NCBI GenBank assembly: GCA_910586755.1
Contig: CAJUJM010000008.1
Span: 1-64,000 of the forward strand
Direction: 5' to 3'
Origin: an uncultured Lachnospiraceae bacterium
Lineage (GTDB): Bacteria; Bacillota; Clostridia; Lachnospirales; Lachnospiraceae
DNA length: 64,000 bases
Shown here: positions 25,840 through 34,042 of the stretch, piece after piece
Layout: each line of letters starts with the position of its first letter
Position numbering within the stretch: position 1 is the first letter of the stretch
Notes under the pieces: model-generated
Told to the model about the DNA's origin: nothing
Databases searched by the model: none
The model's input: the letters and a program-made list of their open reading frames with translations, nothing else
Made by a program: the position numbers and the translations under genes

Positions 25840-26631
25840 TTAGCATTTTATCTCAGGCTGGTGGGTAAGTGTAGGGTTTTCCCGTGTCATTTTTTTTAAT
25901 TTTTCAATCTGTCTGGCTACGAATCTGGCATTATTTCCTGCTTCATTTAGTGAAGTAAGCAGTTTGTCACAGGCTGTAATAATATCGTCTTCTTCTCCCG
26001 GCGTATCAATAGCCACACGGATATTGACCGCTGGATCCTCAGAAAGGGCCTGCAACATTCTTAAAATGGATGAGAGGGAATAATAGGCGCAGCGCAGGGA
26101 ACGAATAATCTTTAACCGCTGTAAATCTTTTTCTGTATATACTCTATACCCATTCTCAAGTCTCTTAATTGTAAACAGGCCGTTTAATTCCCAATTACGC
26201 AGGGTGTCCACTGTTACATTTAAAAGTTCTGCCGTTTCCTTTCTGGAAAAGGATATTTCATCTGTATGATCAGGCTGCCCAATCCCGGAAAGGATGTTTT
26301 CAGCAACTTCGATTGCCTCTTTTGCATTTTCCTTTTCTATCTCTACTTGTGCAATATAGTTTTGAGTCAGTTTGGCCGCCTTTTCATAATCGCCGGATGC
26401 AGAGGTCTGAATGATAGTTACTGCCTGTTTCCGCAGGCCATTTTGAAGAACTTCCACCTGCAGGGCGGCGCGAGCCAGTTTCAACTGTTCAATATGAATA
26501 TCCGTAAATATACGGTATCCGTTACCGCCCCGTTTCGGTTTGGAAATCAGCCCGTATTTCTCATAAAGTCGGACCGTATTCGCATGAATTCCAAATATTC
26601 TGGCAATCTCAATGGTCTTATATGTGTTCAT
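25840..26631 (-). CDS. MerR-family regulator with two HTH domains
   Basis: The roughly 263-residue protein carries two MerR winged-HTH modules. The first has ARIFGIHANTVRLYEKYGL near residue 15, the second AELLNVTVDTLRNWELNGL near 130, each followed by a wing ending GYR(I/V)(F/Y)T. A helical coupling segment follows each. Tandem MerR domains in one chain are uncommon. The ATG at 26631 has GGAGG eight bases upstream. A 28-base motif upstream of the gene (26666-26695) recurs in its last codons (25853-25880), next to the broken ABC operon it presumably controlled. Confidence 0.85.
   Translation of the reverse strand: MNTYKTIEIARIFGIHANTVRLYEKYGLISKPKRGGNGYRIFTDIHIEQLKLARAALQVEVLQNGLRKQAVTIIQTSASGDYEKAAKLTQNYIAQVEIEKENAKEAIEVAENILSGIGQPDHTDEISFSRKETAELLNVTVDTLRNWELNGLFTIKRLENGYRVYTEKDLQRLKIIRSLRCAYYSLSSILRMLQALSEDPAVNIRVAIDTPGEEDDIITACDKLLTSLNEAGNNARFVARQIEKLKKMTRENPTLTHQPEIKC
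25853..25880. promoter_or_regulatory. Putative MerR operator, copy inside merR 3' end
   Basis: This segment matches 26666-26695 at 24 of 28 positions plus one gap, sharing TCAGG, CTGGTG and AGTGTAGGGTTTT. It lies in the final codons of the MerR gene and just upstream of the ABC remnant. It may be the operator of that operon, brought into coding sequence. Confidence 0.45.
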
Positions 26632-26665
26632 CTGGTACACCTCCTCCCTCATTATTACACACTTT

Positions 26666-26695
26666 TCAGGTCTGGTGTTATAGTGTAGGGTTTTT
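26666..26695. promoter_or_regulatory. Putative MerR operator upstream of merR
   Basis: Upstream copy of the motif with TCAGGTCTGGTG and AGTGTAGGGTTTTT, 35 bases before the MerR start codon. The placement suits autoregulation. Confidence 0.45.
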
Positions 26696-26725
26696 CAGTA
26701 TACCATGCAGTTCAGAAAAGCAAAT

Positions 26726-27220
26726 TCACATTTCCGCAATTAGTTCTGCTGCCTGCTCCGGTGAAATATCCGAGACATCAACCTTTATGGTTTCTACTTT
26801 TTCATACAGAGGCAGCCTTTCTATGCTGCGTAACATTGCATCTTTCCCGCGGATGTTTGCGTCCACATCTCGCTGCAGCCGCTCCTCCAAAGTCTCTCTG
26901 CTGCATACCAGGGATATGGGATACACCTGGCATCCTTCTGTATCCAACCTGCTTAATATATCATTTATGATGTCCTGTTGGTGCATCACCCAGCAAAATA
27001 TAATGCTCTCGTATACGGAGCAATGGATAAAATTATTCAAAAGAAAGATTATATTCTCCAATACCATCCTTTTCGTTTCCGGAGTTACCTGAAATGGATG
27101 CATGTCCCAGCACCAGTCTCCGTCTAAAAAGACACTGTCCGGCAGTCTTTTTTTCAGTATCTGGCATGTACTCGTCTTCCCCACCCCCATGGTTCCACCG
27201 ATTATGAATATTCTTTTCAT
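26726..27220 (-). CDS. P-loop kinase-like ATPase
   Basis: This roughly 164-residue protein starts RIFIIGGTMGVGKTSTCQIL, a Walker A loop, followed by LDGDWCWDMHPF (substrate-side aspartates) and a lid segment EERLQRDVDANIRGKD. It resembles small AAA_33/zeta-toxin or nucleotide-kinase-like proteins annotated as AAA family. The start at 27220 is chosen by the Walker A distance and a GGAAAGGAAG site. Substrate unknown. It lies 29 bases after the VOC gene. Confidence 0.8.
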   Translation of the reverse strand: MKRIFIIGGTMGVGKTSTCQILKKRLPDSVFLDGDWCWDMHPFQVTPETKRMVLENIIFLLNNFIHCSVYESIIFCWVMHQQDIINDILSRLDTEGCQVYPISLVCSRETLEERLQRDVDANIRGKDAMLRSIERLPLYEKVETIKVDVSDISPEQAAELIAEM

Positions 27221-27249
27221 GATTCTTCCTTTCCGATATGCCTGCCAAA

Positions 27250-27615
27250 TCACTTCATCGGGGTTCCCACTTCAATTAAATTGCCGTCCGGGTCATAAAA
27301 GCGGATTACTTTCTGCCCCCAGGAATGTTCCATTAAACGATTCACGTAATGGATCGGCTCTCCATATGCGTCCAGTTTCTCTGCGAATCCTTCTATATCG
27401 GATTCCTCAAAGTACAGTTCTGCCGCGTTATTTTCCGGAACAATGCTCTTATTAATAAATTTTTCCCATATGGCTGCGTCCTGGAGAACCAGCCCTTCTG
27501 TGAGAATCACATTGCCGTTATTGTCAAGGACCACATCAAGCCCGAATAAGTCTTTGTAAAAAGAGATGGATCTCTTCATATCCTTTACTACAATCAGTAC
27601 ATTTTTTAGTTTCAT
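27250..27615 (-). CDS. VOC (glyoxalase/dioxygenase) family protein
   Basis: This 121-residue protein has the two beta-alpha-beta-beta-beta modules of the VOC fold: LKNVLIVVKDMKRSISFYKD at the start, and the closing metal-side motif VIRFYDPDGNLIEVGTP. A conserved His is replaced in part of the metal site (position 4 is Asn), so activity cannot be predicted. It overlaps the GNAT gene by 4 bases (ATGA). Confidence 0.87.
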   Translation of the reverse strand: MKLKNVLIVVKDMKRSISFYKDLFGLDVVLDNNGNVILTEGLVLQDAAIWEKFINKSIVPENNAAELYFEESDIEGFAEKLDAYGEPIHYVNRLMEHSWGQKVIRFYDPDGNLIEVGTPMK

Positions 27616-28121
27616 TGTCCTTTCCCCTTATCTCCATTAGAAAACAAAAAAATCCTATCTTCCGGCAGTTCCATCTCATGATTCATCTTCACAAAACCAA
27701 AACGCTCATACAAAGGCCTTCCCATATCTGTTGCTTCCAATGAGATATGCTTTATTCCCCTGCTCTTCGCTTCTTCTGTCAGAAGCTCCAACGTATGGTA
27801 TGCAATCCCTTTTCGCCTGTAATCGGGGGCTGTATACATATTCATAATATACGCCTTCCATCCTGTGGGATTATGGCAGGTGGGCATTACCCTGAAAAAG
27901 CTGATTCCTCCTGCCCCGGCAACTTTTCCCCCATAGAAAACGAGATACGCCACATGTGTTTCTGCCTGCAGGTGCTCTTCGTAGTATTCCCTGGACTGCT
28001 GCTCTACAAAAGTCATATCTGTATCATCACTCAGGCGGTTGGCGGCGCGCAGCACTTCCGTTCTTATTTTTACCAGCAAATCTATGTCTTTCATTTCTGC
28101 TCTTTTGTAGGTAACTTCCAT
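27612..28121 (-). CDS. GNAT-family N-acetyltransferase
   Basis: This roughly 169-residue enzyme has the GNAT core: KRAEMKDIDLLVKIRTEVL at the start, YIMNMYTAPDYRRKGIAYHT for the acetyl-CoA loop (Q/RxxGxA form) and LEATDMGRPLYERFGF at the end. The ATG at 28121 has AGGAGG nine bases upstream. It is co-translated with the VOC protein. Acceptor unknown. The 146 bases between it and the YafQ gene show no feature. Confidence 0.9.
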   Translation of the reverse strand: MEVTYKRAEMKDIDLLVKIRTEVLRAANRLSDDTDMTFVEQQSREYYEEHLQAETHVAYLVFYGGKVAGAGGISFFRVMPTCHNPTGWKAYIMNMYTAPDYRRKGIAYHTLELLTEEAKSRGIKHISLEATDMGRPLYERFGFVKMNHEMELPEDRIFLFSNGDKGKGQ

Positions 28122-28267
28122 GTGGTTTTGCCTCCTGGTTTCAGTTTTGATAAAAGATATCCTAAACTTACAGATATGGATGCAGCTTTTGTACCGACAC
28201 TGCAAATGGGGATATGGCAAAATGAAACCGGACAGCGTTCTATTTCATTTTACAACATCCCCATCAA

Positions 28268-28546
28268 CTACAATTTGAAAATATCAGTGTGCGAACCAGT
28301 ATCCACTAATGTCAATGTCAAAATATCACTTTCAATTAAATACACAAGAAGCCAATCTGGTTTTATATGGCATTCGCGAAAGCCTCTAAATTTGCCGCTT
28401 AACCCATGATCATGGTATCTCGCGTCCAGTTGTTTGCCCTGACGCAATATATTAACAACTTCATCCAGAAGAGAAAGATCCAGACCTCTTTTTTTCATAA
28501 GCTTATAGCTTTTCTTATAAACAGTGGTAAATTTTACCTGGTACAT
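28268..28546 (-). CDS. YafQ-family mRNA interferase toxin
   Basis: This 92-residue RelE-superfamily toxin has the YafQ pattern: FTTVYKKSYKLMKKRGLDLS, then ARYHDHGLSGKFRGFRECHI, KPDWLLVY and VDTGSHTDIF. The family's catalytic residues (two His before the Gly-Lys stretch, the His and Asp of HIKPDW, and the last His of GSH) are all present. YafQ cuts mRNA in the translating ribosome. The start codon follows the antitoxin stop with no gap. Confidence 0.92.
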   Translation of the reverse strand: MYQVKFTTVYKKSYKLMKKRGLDLSLLDEVVNILRQGKQLDARYHDHGLSGKFRGFRECHIKPDWLLVYLIESDILTLTLVDTGSHTDIFKL

Positions 28547-28819
28547 TTACTCTTCCAGGGCCTTTTTTAATTCATCCATACTGCTATATCCCTTAATGTC
28601 AGGATTTCGGGAAATACATCTGGCCTCTTCTATTGCATCTAACGTGCTTTGAGCAAAACATGGCAATTCAACACTGAAAGGAAGACCGCCACGAAGAACG
28701 CACTGGTGCAAAAACAAATTTACAGCGCTGGACATATCAAGTCCAAGGCTGCTAAACAAATCCATCGCTTGTTTTTTAATATCTGAATCAATACGAATTT
28801 GTGTAGGAGCTGTTGCCAT
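28547..28819 (-). CDS. RelB/DinJ-family antitoxin
   Basis: The 90-residue antitoxin starts ATAPTQIRIDSDIKKQAMDL and has the family phrase MSSAVNLFLHQCVLRGGLPF. It should bind its promoter as a ribbon-helix-helix dimer and neutralise the downstream YafQ-like toxin. The ATG at 28819 has AAGGCGGTGAT upstream; a longer TTG start is less likely. It is not closely similar to the RelB at 7829. Confidence 0.92.
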   Translation of the reverse strand: MATAPTQIRIDSDIKKQAMDLFSSLGLDMSSAVNLFLHQCVLRGGLPFSVELPCFAQSTLDAIEEARCISRNPDIKGYSSMDELKKALEE

Positions 28820-28841
28820 AATATCACCGCCTTTCAAATAT

Positions 28842-28870
28842 ATTGTAATTGTTTTAGTATACATTGTCAA
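28842..28870 (-). promoter_or_regulatory. Promoter of DinJ/YafQ operon
   Basis: On the minus strand TTGACA (28865-28870, consensus) and TACAAT (28842-28847) are 17 bases apart. It lies just downstream of the jetD stop, so the toxin-antitoxin pair can be expressed independently of the Wadjet operon. Confidence 0.7.
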
Positions 28871-28888
28871 TCAAATATATAATAGTAT

Positions 28889-30106
28889 TTATTCACTGCT
28901 TACAGAATAACTGATAATTTCCTGTTCCAGCTTCACCTGGTGCTCCAGCATATAAGAAACCGTTTCCCCATATTCTTCCTGCTTTTTCAATACCTGTAAG
29001 CGCCTGTTATCTTCTTTTGATAATGGTTTCAGGCACCCTTTCCAGCAGGGATTCTCAAGTTCTTTTATTCCCATAAACAACAGTTGAAAGGAAATTCCTG
29101 TCACCCTGCACAGATGCTCATGAATATAAAATCCCCCTGCGTCAATATCTCCAAAATGAAACCACAAAAGGCCCGGATTCTCACTTGCCGTTTTCTTCAA
29201 AAAGTCCCGTTGATCCCGGGTGGCGTAGCCGCCCAGATAAAAAATCAAACTGTCCGGATCTGAAAATCTCTCATAAGCGGTTTTATTTTCGATAGTAATC
29301 ACCTTCTGTGCCGGAACATGTATCCCGGCAATCCCCTTCAAATCATGGGAGGCAATCTGAATTCCTCCGGACAGCCCGGCTGTCGAAATAGCGCCCCCGT
29401 CTGCCATGGACAGAAAGCAGGGGCCCTTAAAACAAAGCCTGGGCAGATCACGCTGTATTTTGTACTCTTCTAAAATCTCGTCCGGCAGTTCATGCTCTTT
29501 GCACGGCCGTTTTAAATAAGTGCGAAGGGCTTTACAGAGTCCTGCCAGCACATGATCCTCCAGGTATTTGGAATCTCCATAGAGAAGCATGGAAACTTCC
29601 CGCAAAAATAAAGGGGTCTGGTTCTTTTCGATAAAGGCTAATGCCTTTAGCAAATCTTCTTCCTCCGAATAATCCTTTCTCAATTTGTTCTGCGCCAGTT
29701 CCTCCCCAAGCTTTTTGCAGCGGATTTCTGCCACCAAAGACGCATGTTCATAGGCAGCAATCAGCTGCTTCACATATTGAATCCGATCTCCCTTGGACTG
29801 ATACCCGTACTGATCCTGCAAATACTGCTCAGCTTCCAAAATCATTTCATCTTTCAAGATAATCTCTTTGATTTCATAGCTGAACCGTTCCTCCGTATAG
29901 CTGACAAAACCGGCTTCCCGGAGTTCCAAAACCGCCTCATTCACCGCAGTAATGCGGGAAAGATCCCCGTCATTCTGGTAATACTTTGGGTAGATCCGAT
30001 CCGGCTTCACATTGGTCTTTCGGTTCACCCGGTTTGTTCCCGCGTCCTTTTTGCTTTTCCGGTATTTTTCCACAAGTATTTTTAAGATTTGTCCCTTATC
30101 ATCCAT
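28889..30106 (-). CDS. jetD: Wadjet system nuclease subunit JetD
   Basis: The roughly 405-residue protein fits JetD, the DNA-cleaving subunit of Wadjet. It has an N-terminal DUF3322-like helical part and a C-terminal DUF2220/Toprim domain. The metal residues are visible as VITIENKTAYERF (Glu) and HFGDIDAGGFYIHEHL (Asp-x-Asp), as in topoisomerase VI A. It is the last gene of the operon and starts inside the jetC stop region, with GAGGA eight bases before the ATG at 30106. An upstream Met at 30121 lacks a site. Known Wadjet cleaves circular plasmid DNA after loop extrusion by JetABC. Confidence 0.9.
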   Translation of the reverse strand: MDDKGQILKILVEKYRKSKKDAGTNRVNRKTNVKPDRIYPKYYQNDGDLSRITAVNEAVLELREAGFVSYTEERFSYEIKEIILKDEMILEAEQYLQDQYGYQSKGDRIQYVKQLIAAYEHASLVAEIRCKKLGEELAQNKLRKDYSEEEDLLKALAFIEKNQTPLFLREVSMLLYGDSKYLEDHVLAGLCKALRTYLKRPCKEHELPDEILEEYKIQRDLPRLCFKGPCFLSMADGGAISTAGLSGGIQIASHDLKGIAGIHVPAQKVITIENKTAYERFSDPDSLIFYLGGYATRDQRDFLKKTASENPGLLWFHFGDIDAGGFYIHEHLCRVTGISFQLLFMGIKELENPCWKGCLKPLSKEDNRRLQVLKKQEEYGETVSYMLEHQVKLEQEIISYSVSSE

Positions 30107-33100
30107 CCTGTTTGTCCTCATGAAACTGCACAATTCCAAGCCGCATATAATCCGGTTTCACCCGCAGAACAGGGAGAATTACCTGGCACTCATTGCCGAT
30201 GGATTCTGTCTTGTCCGGAGCGCAGAACACCACCTGCAGATTCTGACTTTTTAAAAACTCCAGCATCCGCTTTACATTGGCCGGATCCATCTTGGCAAAT
30301 GGTTCATCAATAAACATCAGACGGGTGCTGTTTACCTTTTGATTATAAATCATAAGCAGAGCTGACGACAAAATCAAAAGGTAGGGGATCTGCACTTCTG
30401 CGCCGGAATTGTATCCGGTCTGCCGGGATAATCTGGCATTTTTCAGAGTCTCGTTTGTGAGAAGGATCTCATAGGTCATGTAATTGCGGTAATCTGCAAA
30501 CCGCTCTATGGCATCCTGATTATTCTTTAAAATCATCCGGTTAATGATCCCTTTAATATCCCGCTCCAGCTGCTCTGCTTCTTCCGGAGAGTAGGAACTG
30601 AATACCTCTAAAAGCATCTGGCCGTCCCCGCCGCCAAACTGCTCTTTCTCGTCCAGATATCTGGCATACTCGATAATTCTGGCGTAATCGGATGCGTCCT
30701 TGTTATAGTGAACATCAAACTGATAACGGGTGGTGAATTTTAATTTTGCCAGCTCTGCATTTATCAGCTTCAAATCCTCTATGGAACGGTTGCAGGAGCG
30801 GAAAATAGTCAGCACAAACTCATTTTTGAAAATATCTTCATAGCGTTTGGTCTGACCTTTAAGCCTTTGTTTAATTTCCTGAAGGTCATCCATCCATATT
30901 TTCGATTTTCTCTGCTCATAGGCCTGGCGGTGCTCCAGACCGAAAGGCAGCTGGCTTTCTTCTGCCCTTTTTCCGTTATATTCTCCGGAAAGAATGAAAA
31001 TTTCCTTGGAAAGCCTGTCTATTTCATTGCGGATTCTCCTTCTGGTATCCGGAGCAATTAGTCCGCCCTGTCCGGTTCTTCCATTTTCAAGATAGCGCTC
31101 ATAATCCCGGACGGCTCTCTGCACAGCTCCGTACTCGGTCAGCTGGTACTCCTGAAATGCTGCCTCCTTCTGTTTCAATTCCTCTTTTGCCGCCTCTATC
31201 TGGCGCTCAGATTCGTTTATCACACTCTGGCTCTTAGTTTTTATCTCCAATGCTTTTTCTTTGGACTCCTGCAGCCGGTCTAAAGACCGCTCCAGTCTCT
31301 CCCGGTGTTCACTCAATGCCACAAATTCCTGATCATGGGCCTGGGCTTCTTTCAGTTTTTTTAATACGTCCCTGGACTCCCGGATCTGCTTTAAGGTATT
31401 CTGATATTTCTCGCCGGCATCATAAAGGTACTCGCCGAATATCTCCCGGCCCTCTGCCAGCTGTCCCTTCTGCCGGGTCAGCTGTTTCTCTTTCTCTGAC
31501 AACTCCTTCTTTTCCGATTGCAGCTTCTCATACTCCCGCTCCGCGCGAATCCGGTTTAATTCCAGAGTTTCCTGTCCCAGGGCATAAAAACGGATTCTCT
31601 CAAACCGGAGATAATATCCGTCCATTCCTACAGACACCCGGCCCTCTTTGGAAATGGCATTTTCATAAAGCTTTACCTGGTTTAAAGGCACTGCCCGCAT
31701 CCGCCCCAGCTGGTACTCAAAATACTTTTTGGCAACCTCATTGCGAATATCCAGAAACTGAATAACCGACTCCGGCTCTGCCTCCACCTTCCTTTTCATC
31801 AGAAGCTTTGTATTAAACAAATGGGCGTACCGGTGGGAAGATTTGTTTAAAACATCATCTGCAATATCATAATATTCCGGTTCCACCAGAATACTGAACC
31901 GGCGGTTTCCAAGAAATGCTTCTACCGAATCTCTCCATTCCTCATCCTTTAATCCGATCACATATTCACAGGCAAATTTTGCTTCGGACAATATGCCCCT
32001 TTTTGCAAATTCCCGGTTAATCTCCTGTTTTAAATTTACGCTTTCCGGTATCTGGCGGAAATCATTCCGGTTCTTTTTGCAGTCCTCCAGAATCTGCAGC
32101 TGCTCCAGCATCTGCTTCCTTGTTACCTCAATCCGGTCAGCCAGACGGGCGGCTTCCCCCACCAGCCGTTCATGGGTAAGGTCCAAAAGCTTCTTAAGCT
32201 CTGTAACAGCAGAGCTCTTTTCTGCCGGGGAATACCGGCTGTCGTCCAAAGCCGCTAAAGTCTCCTGATTCTGGATCCGGCAGCCTATTTCTGTCAGCAC
32301 ATAAATCAGTTCACTGACCTGCTGTCCGAAAAGTTCCAGGCGCTTTTTCTCTTTTCCCAGGGCATCCTTTTCCGTTTCCAGCCGTTTTAGATTATCTTCT
32401 TCCGCCTGAATGGGCTTCATACAATCCATCTGCATGAGACTGAGAAGAACCTCCCGAAGCTTCTGGGTTTCTTCCCTTTCCTCCAGGGATATTCCTGCAA
32501 TCCGGTCTTCTGCCTGTTTTTGCTCCATAGCAGCCTGTTCCCGCTGTCTGGTCCAGGATTCAATGGATCCTTTCTTTTCCTTGATACTTTTGTAGACGAT
32601 TTTAATATCATCAATTAAAAGGCGCAACTTTTCTGTCTCATATCCGTCATACCCCTTAAGAATGGCCTCCAGCTCTTCAATCTCCTTCTGGATCCCGTCA
32701 AAAGCGCTGTTGAGCCCGTCAATATTTTCTTTTGCCTCAATAAGCTTGGAAAAATCCACCGGCTTATCTTCCAGGACGCTCTCCCGGATAAACTGATCGA
32801 TCTTTGCGTCGGGATTATAGGTCATGACGCCCCGCAGCTTTCTTAAATAGGTTCTGGTCTGATCCATATTCAGCTTCAAACCCGTCATCTGCATAAATTT
32901 TCCGATTCCCTGCTCCCGGTTTAAGAGGGTAACCCCATATTTTTTCTGAAACTGGCTGCTGCTGTAAGGCTTTTTCCCTCCCGGATCCAGATACAGGTGT
33001 TCTACTTTGTCAAGCCCTGTCTGATCCATCACATAGCGGTAAGGCACGATATTATTGGAAGCATTGGTTTCCAGAATAGTTCCCAAAAGAAAGCTCTTCC

Positions 33101-33410
33101 GGTTGTCCCTGTCATAATACTCCAGCACAATATGGCTGTAGACATTGGGAATCTTGTCCGCAGGACGCATATAGGTCTTGGCTGTGGCGTCCATTAGGCC
33201 TCTGGTATAAGAAGATAAGGTTCGGGTGCTCTTATTCTCCGTTGATTTATTAAATACCGTATCCCCGTATGCCGCATATTTAATGGCATCCAATATCACT
33301 GATTTTCCGTTGCCGTTTCTTCCGGCAATCAGCGTAAAAGGGCCTATTGGCATGTCCTCGTTTCCAAAAGCATACCAGTTAATCAGCCGCACCTTCTTCA
33401 GATAGATCAT
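30099..33410 (-). CDS. jetC: Wadjet SMC-like ATPase JetC
   Basis: This 1103-residue SMC/MukB-like motor has Walker A AGRNGNGKSVILDAIKYAAY at residues 29-48, long coiled coils (about 230-430 and 650-880) around a central hinge-like globule, a signature region SGAEVQIPYLLILSSALLMI, and Walker B RLMFIDEPFAKMDP near residue 1025. The head-coil-hinge-coil-head order is complete. It should load on DNA and extrude loops. It overlaps jetB by 4 bases (ATGA) and jetD by 8. Confidence 0.93.
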   Translation of the reverse strand: MIYLKKVRLINWYAFGNEDMPIGPFTLIAGRNGNGKSVILDAIKYAAYGDTVFNKSTENKSTRTLSSYTRGLMDATAKTYMRPADKIPNVYSHIVLEYYDRDNRKSFLLGTILETNASNNIVPYRYVMDQTGLDKVEHLYLDPGGKKPYSSSQFQKKYGVTLLNREQGIGKFMQMTGLKLNMDQTRTYLRKLRGVMTYNPDAKIDQFIRESVLEDKPVDFSKLIEAKENIDGLNSAFDGIQKEIEELEAILKGYDGYETEKLRLLIDDIKIVYKSIKEKKGSIESWTRQREQAAMEQKQAEDRIAGISLEEREETQKLREVLLSLMQMDCMKPIQAEEDNLKRLETEKDALGKEKKRLELFGQQVSELIYVLTEIGCRIQNQETLAALDDSRYSPAEKSSAVTELKKLLDLTHERLVGEAARLADRIEVTRKQMLEQLQILEDCKKNRNDFRQIPESVNLKQEINREFAKRGILSEAKFACEYVIGLKDEEWRDSVEAFLGNRRFSILVEPEYYDIADDVLNKSSHRYAHLFNTKLLMKRKVEAEPESVIQFLDIRNEVAKKYFEYQLGRMRAVPLNQVKLYENAISKEGRVSVGMDGYYLRFERIRFYALGQETLELNRIRAEREYEKLQSEKKELSEKEKQLTRQKGQLAEGREIFGEYLYDAGEKYQNTLKQIRESRDVLKKLKEAQAHDQEFVALSEHRERLERSLDRLQESKEKALEIKTKSQSVINESERQIEAAKEELKQKEAAFQEYQLTEYGAVQRAVRDYERYLENGRTGQGGLIAPDTRRRIRNEIDRLSKEIFILSGEYNGKRAEESQLPFGLEHRQAYEQRKSKIWMDDLQEIKQRLKGQTKRYEDIFKNEFVLTIFRSCNRSIEDLKLINAELAKLKFTTRYQFDVHYNKDASDYARIIEYARYLDEKEQFGGGDGQMLLEVFSSYSPEEAEQLERDIKGIINRMILKNNQDAIERFADYRNYMTYEILLTNETLKNARLSRQTGYNSGAEVQIPYLLILSSALLMIYNQKVNSTRLMFIDEPFAKMDPANVKRMLEFLKSQNLQVVFCAPDKTESIGNECQVILPVLRVKPDYMRLGIVQFHEDKQDG

Positions 33411-34042
33411 TGGCTCTCCTCCTCAAATTCACTGTCAGGCTCTTCGCCTTCCTCCACGGACGAGGTTTTTATATACTCCTCTGCCACAGTCCGAAACTGA
33501 GGGACATCCCACCCGAACTGGAGGGAAGGATATAGTTGAATGTTTGCTTCCTCTCCTGTCTCATTCTCGTCAAAATCAATTAAATTGTATTTCTTAAACA
33601 GTTTAAAGGATGACTTCAGATCCGTGCTGGCCGGATAAACGCCGTAGGATTTTATCTTGTCAATCAGGTCTCCCCTTGTCACAAAATTTCCTTCCTCATA
33701 CCCCAGATTTTCCAGATAAACCTCCCACAAAGCCAGCAGCAGGTGATACTGAAGGGTGTTAAATGTAATCACATTGGCCCGCTTTAATCCTACTGTCTCT
33801 TCGTCCTCTTCATTGGCAACCAGCATGGCCACTCCGCTTTTTTCGTCTACCAGAATATCAAAGCCCATAAATTTCAGGTACTGGGAAATCTCATACCGAT
33901 TGGATTCTCTGGCCGCAAAACGGTAGAGCTTTTCGTCTTTTTCTTCCAGCAGGAAAGTGGATTCCAATAATTTCCGGACACATCTTTTAAACAATACGCT
34001 GTCTTCCTCTTTCATTGTGATCTGCAGGCTTCTGTCACTCAT
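33407..34042 (-). CDS. jetB: Wadjet MukE-like subunit JetB
   Basis: This 211-residue protein matches the DUF4194/JetB layout: two winged-helix-like modules with YRFAARESNRYEISQYLKFM and RANVITFNTLQYHLLLALWE, and an acidic C-terminus (GEEPDSEFEEESQ). In MukBEF-like complexes this KITE subunit binds the kleisin. It overlaps jetA by 8 bases and jetC by 4, so all are co-translated. Confidence 0.9.
   Translation of the reverse strand: MSDRSLQITMKEEDSVLFKRCVRKLLESTFLLEEKDEKLYRFAARESNRYEISQYLKFMGFDILVDEKSGVAMLVANEEDEETVGLKRANVITFNTLQYHLLLALWEVYLENLGYEEGNFVTRGDLIDKIKSYGVYPASTDLKSSFKLFKKYNLIDFDENETGEEANIQLYPSLQFGWDVPQFRTVAEEYIKTSSVEEGEEPDSEFEEESQ

Noticed and set aside
27747..28409. 220-aa plus-strand frame opposite GNAT and YafQ genes
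   Set aside because: It is the shadow of two well-supported minus-strand genes.
31250..31765. 171-aa plus-strand frame inside jetC
   Set aside because: Proline-rich shadow of the SMC-like gene with no ribosome site.
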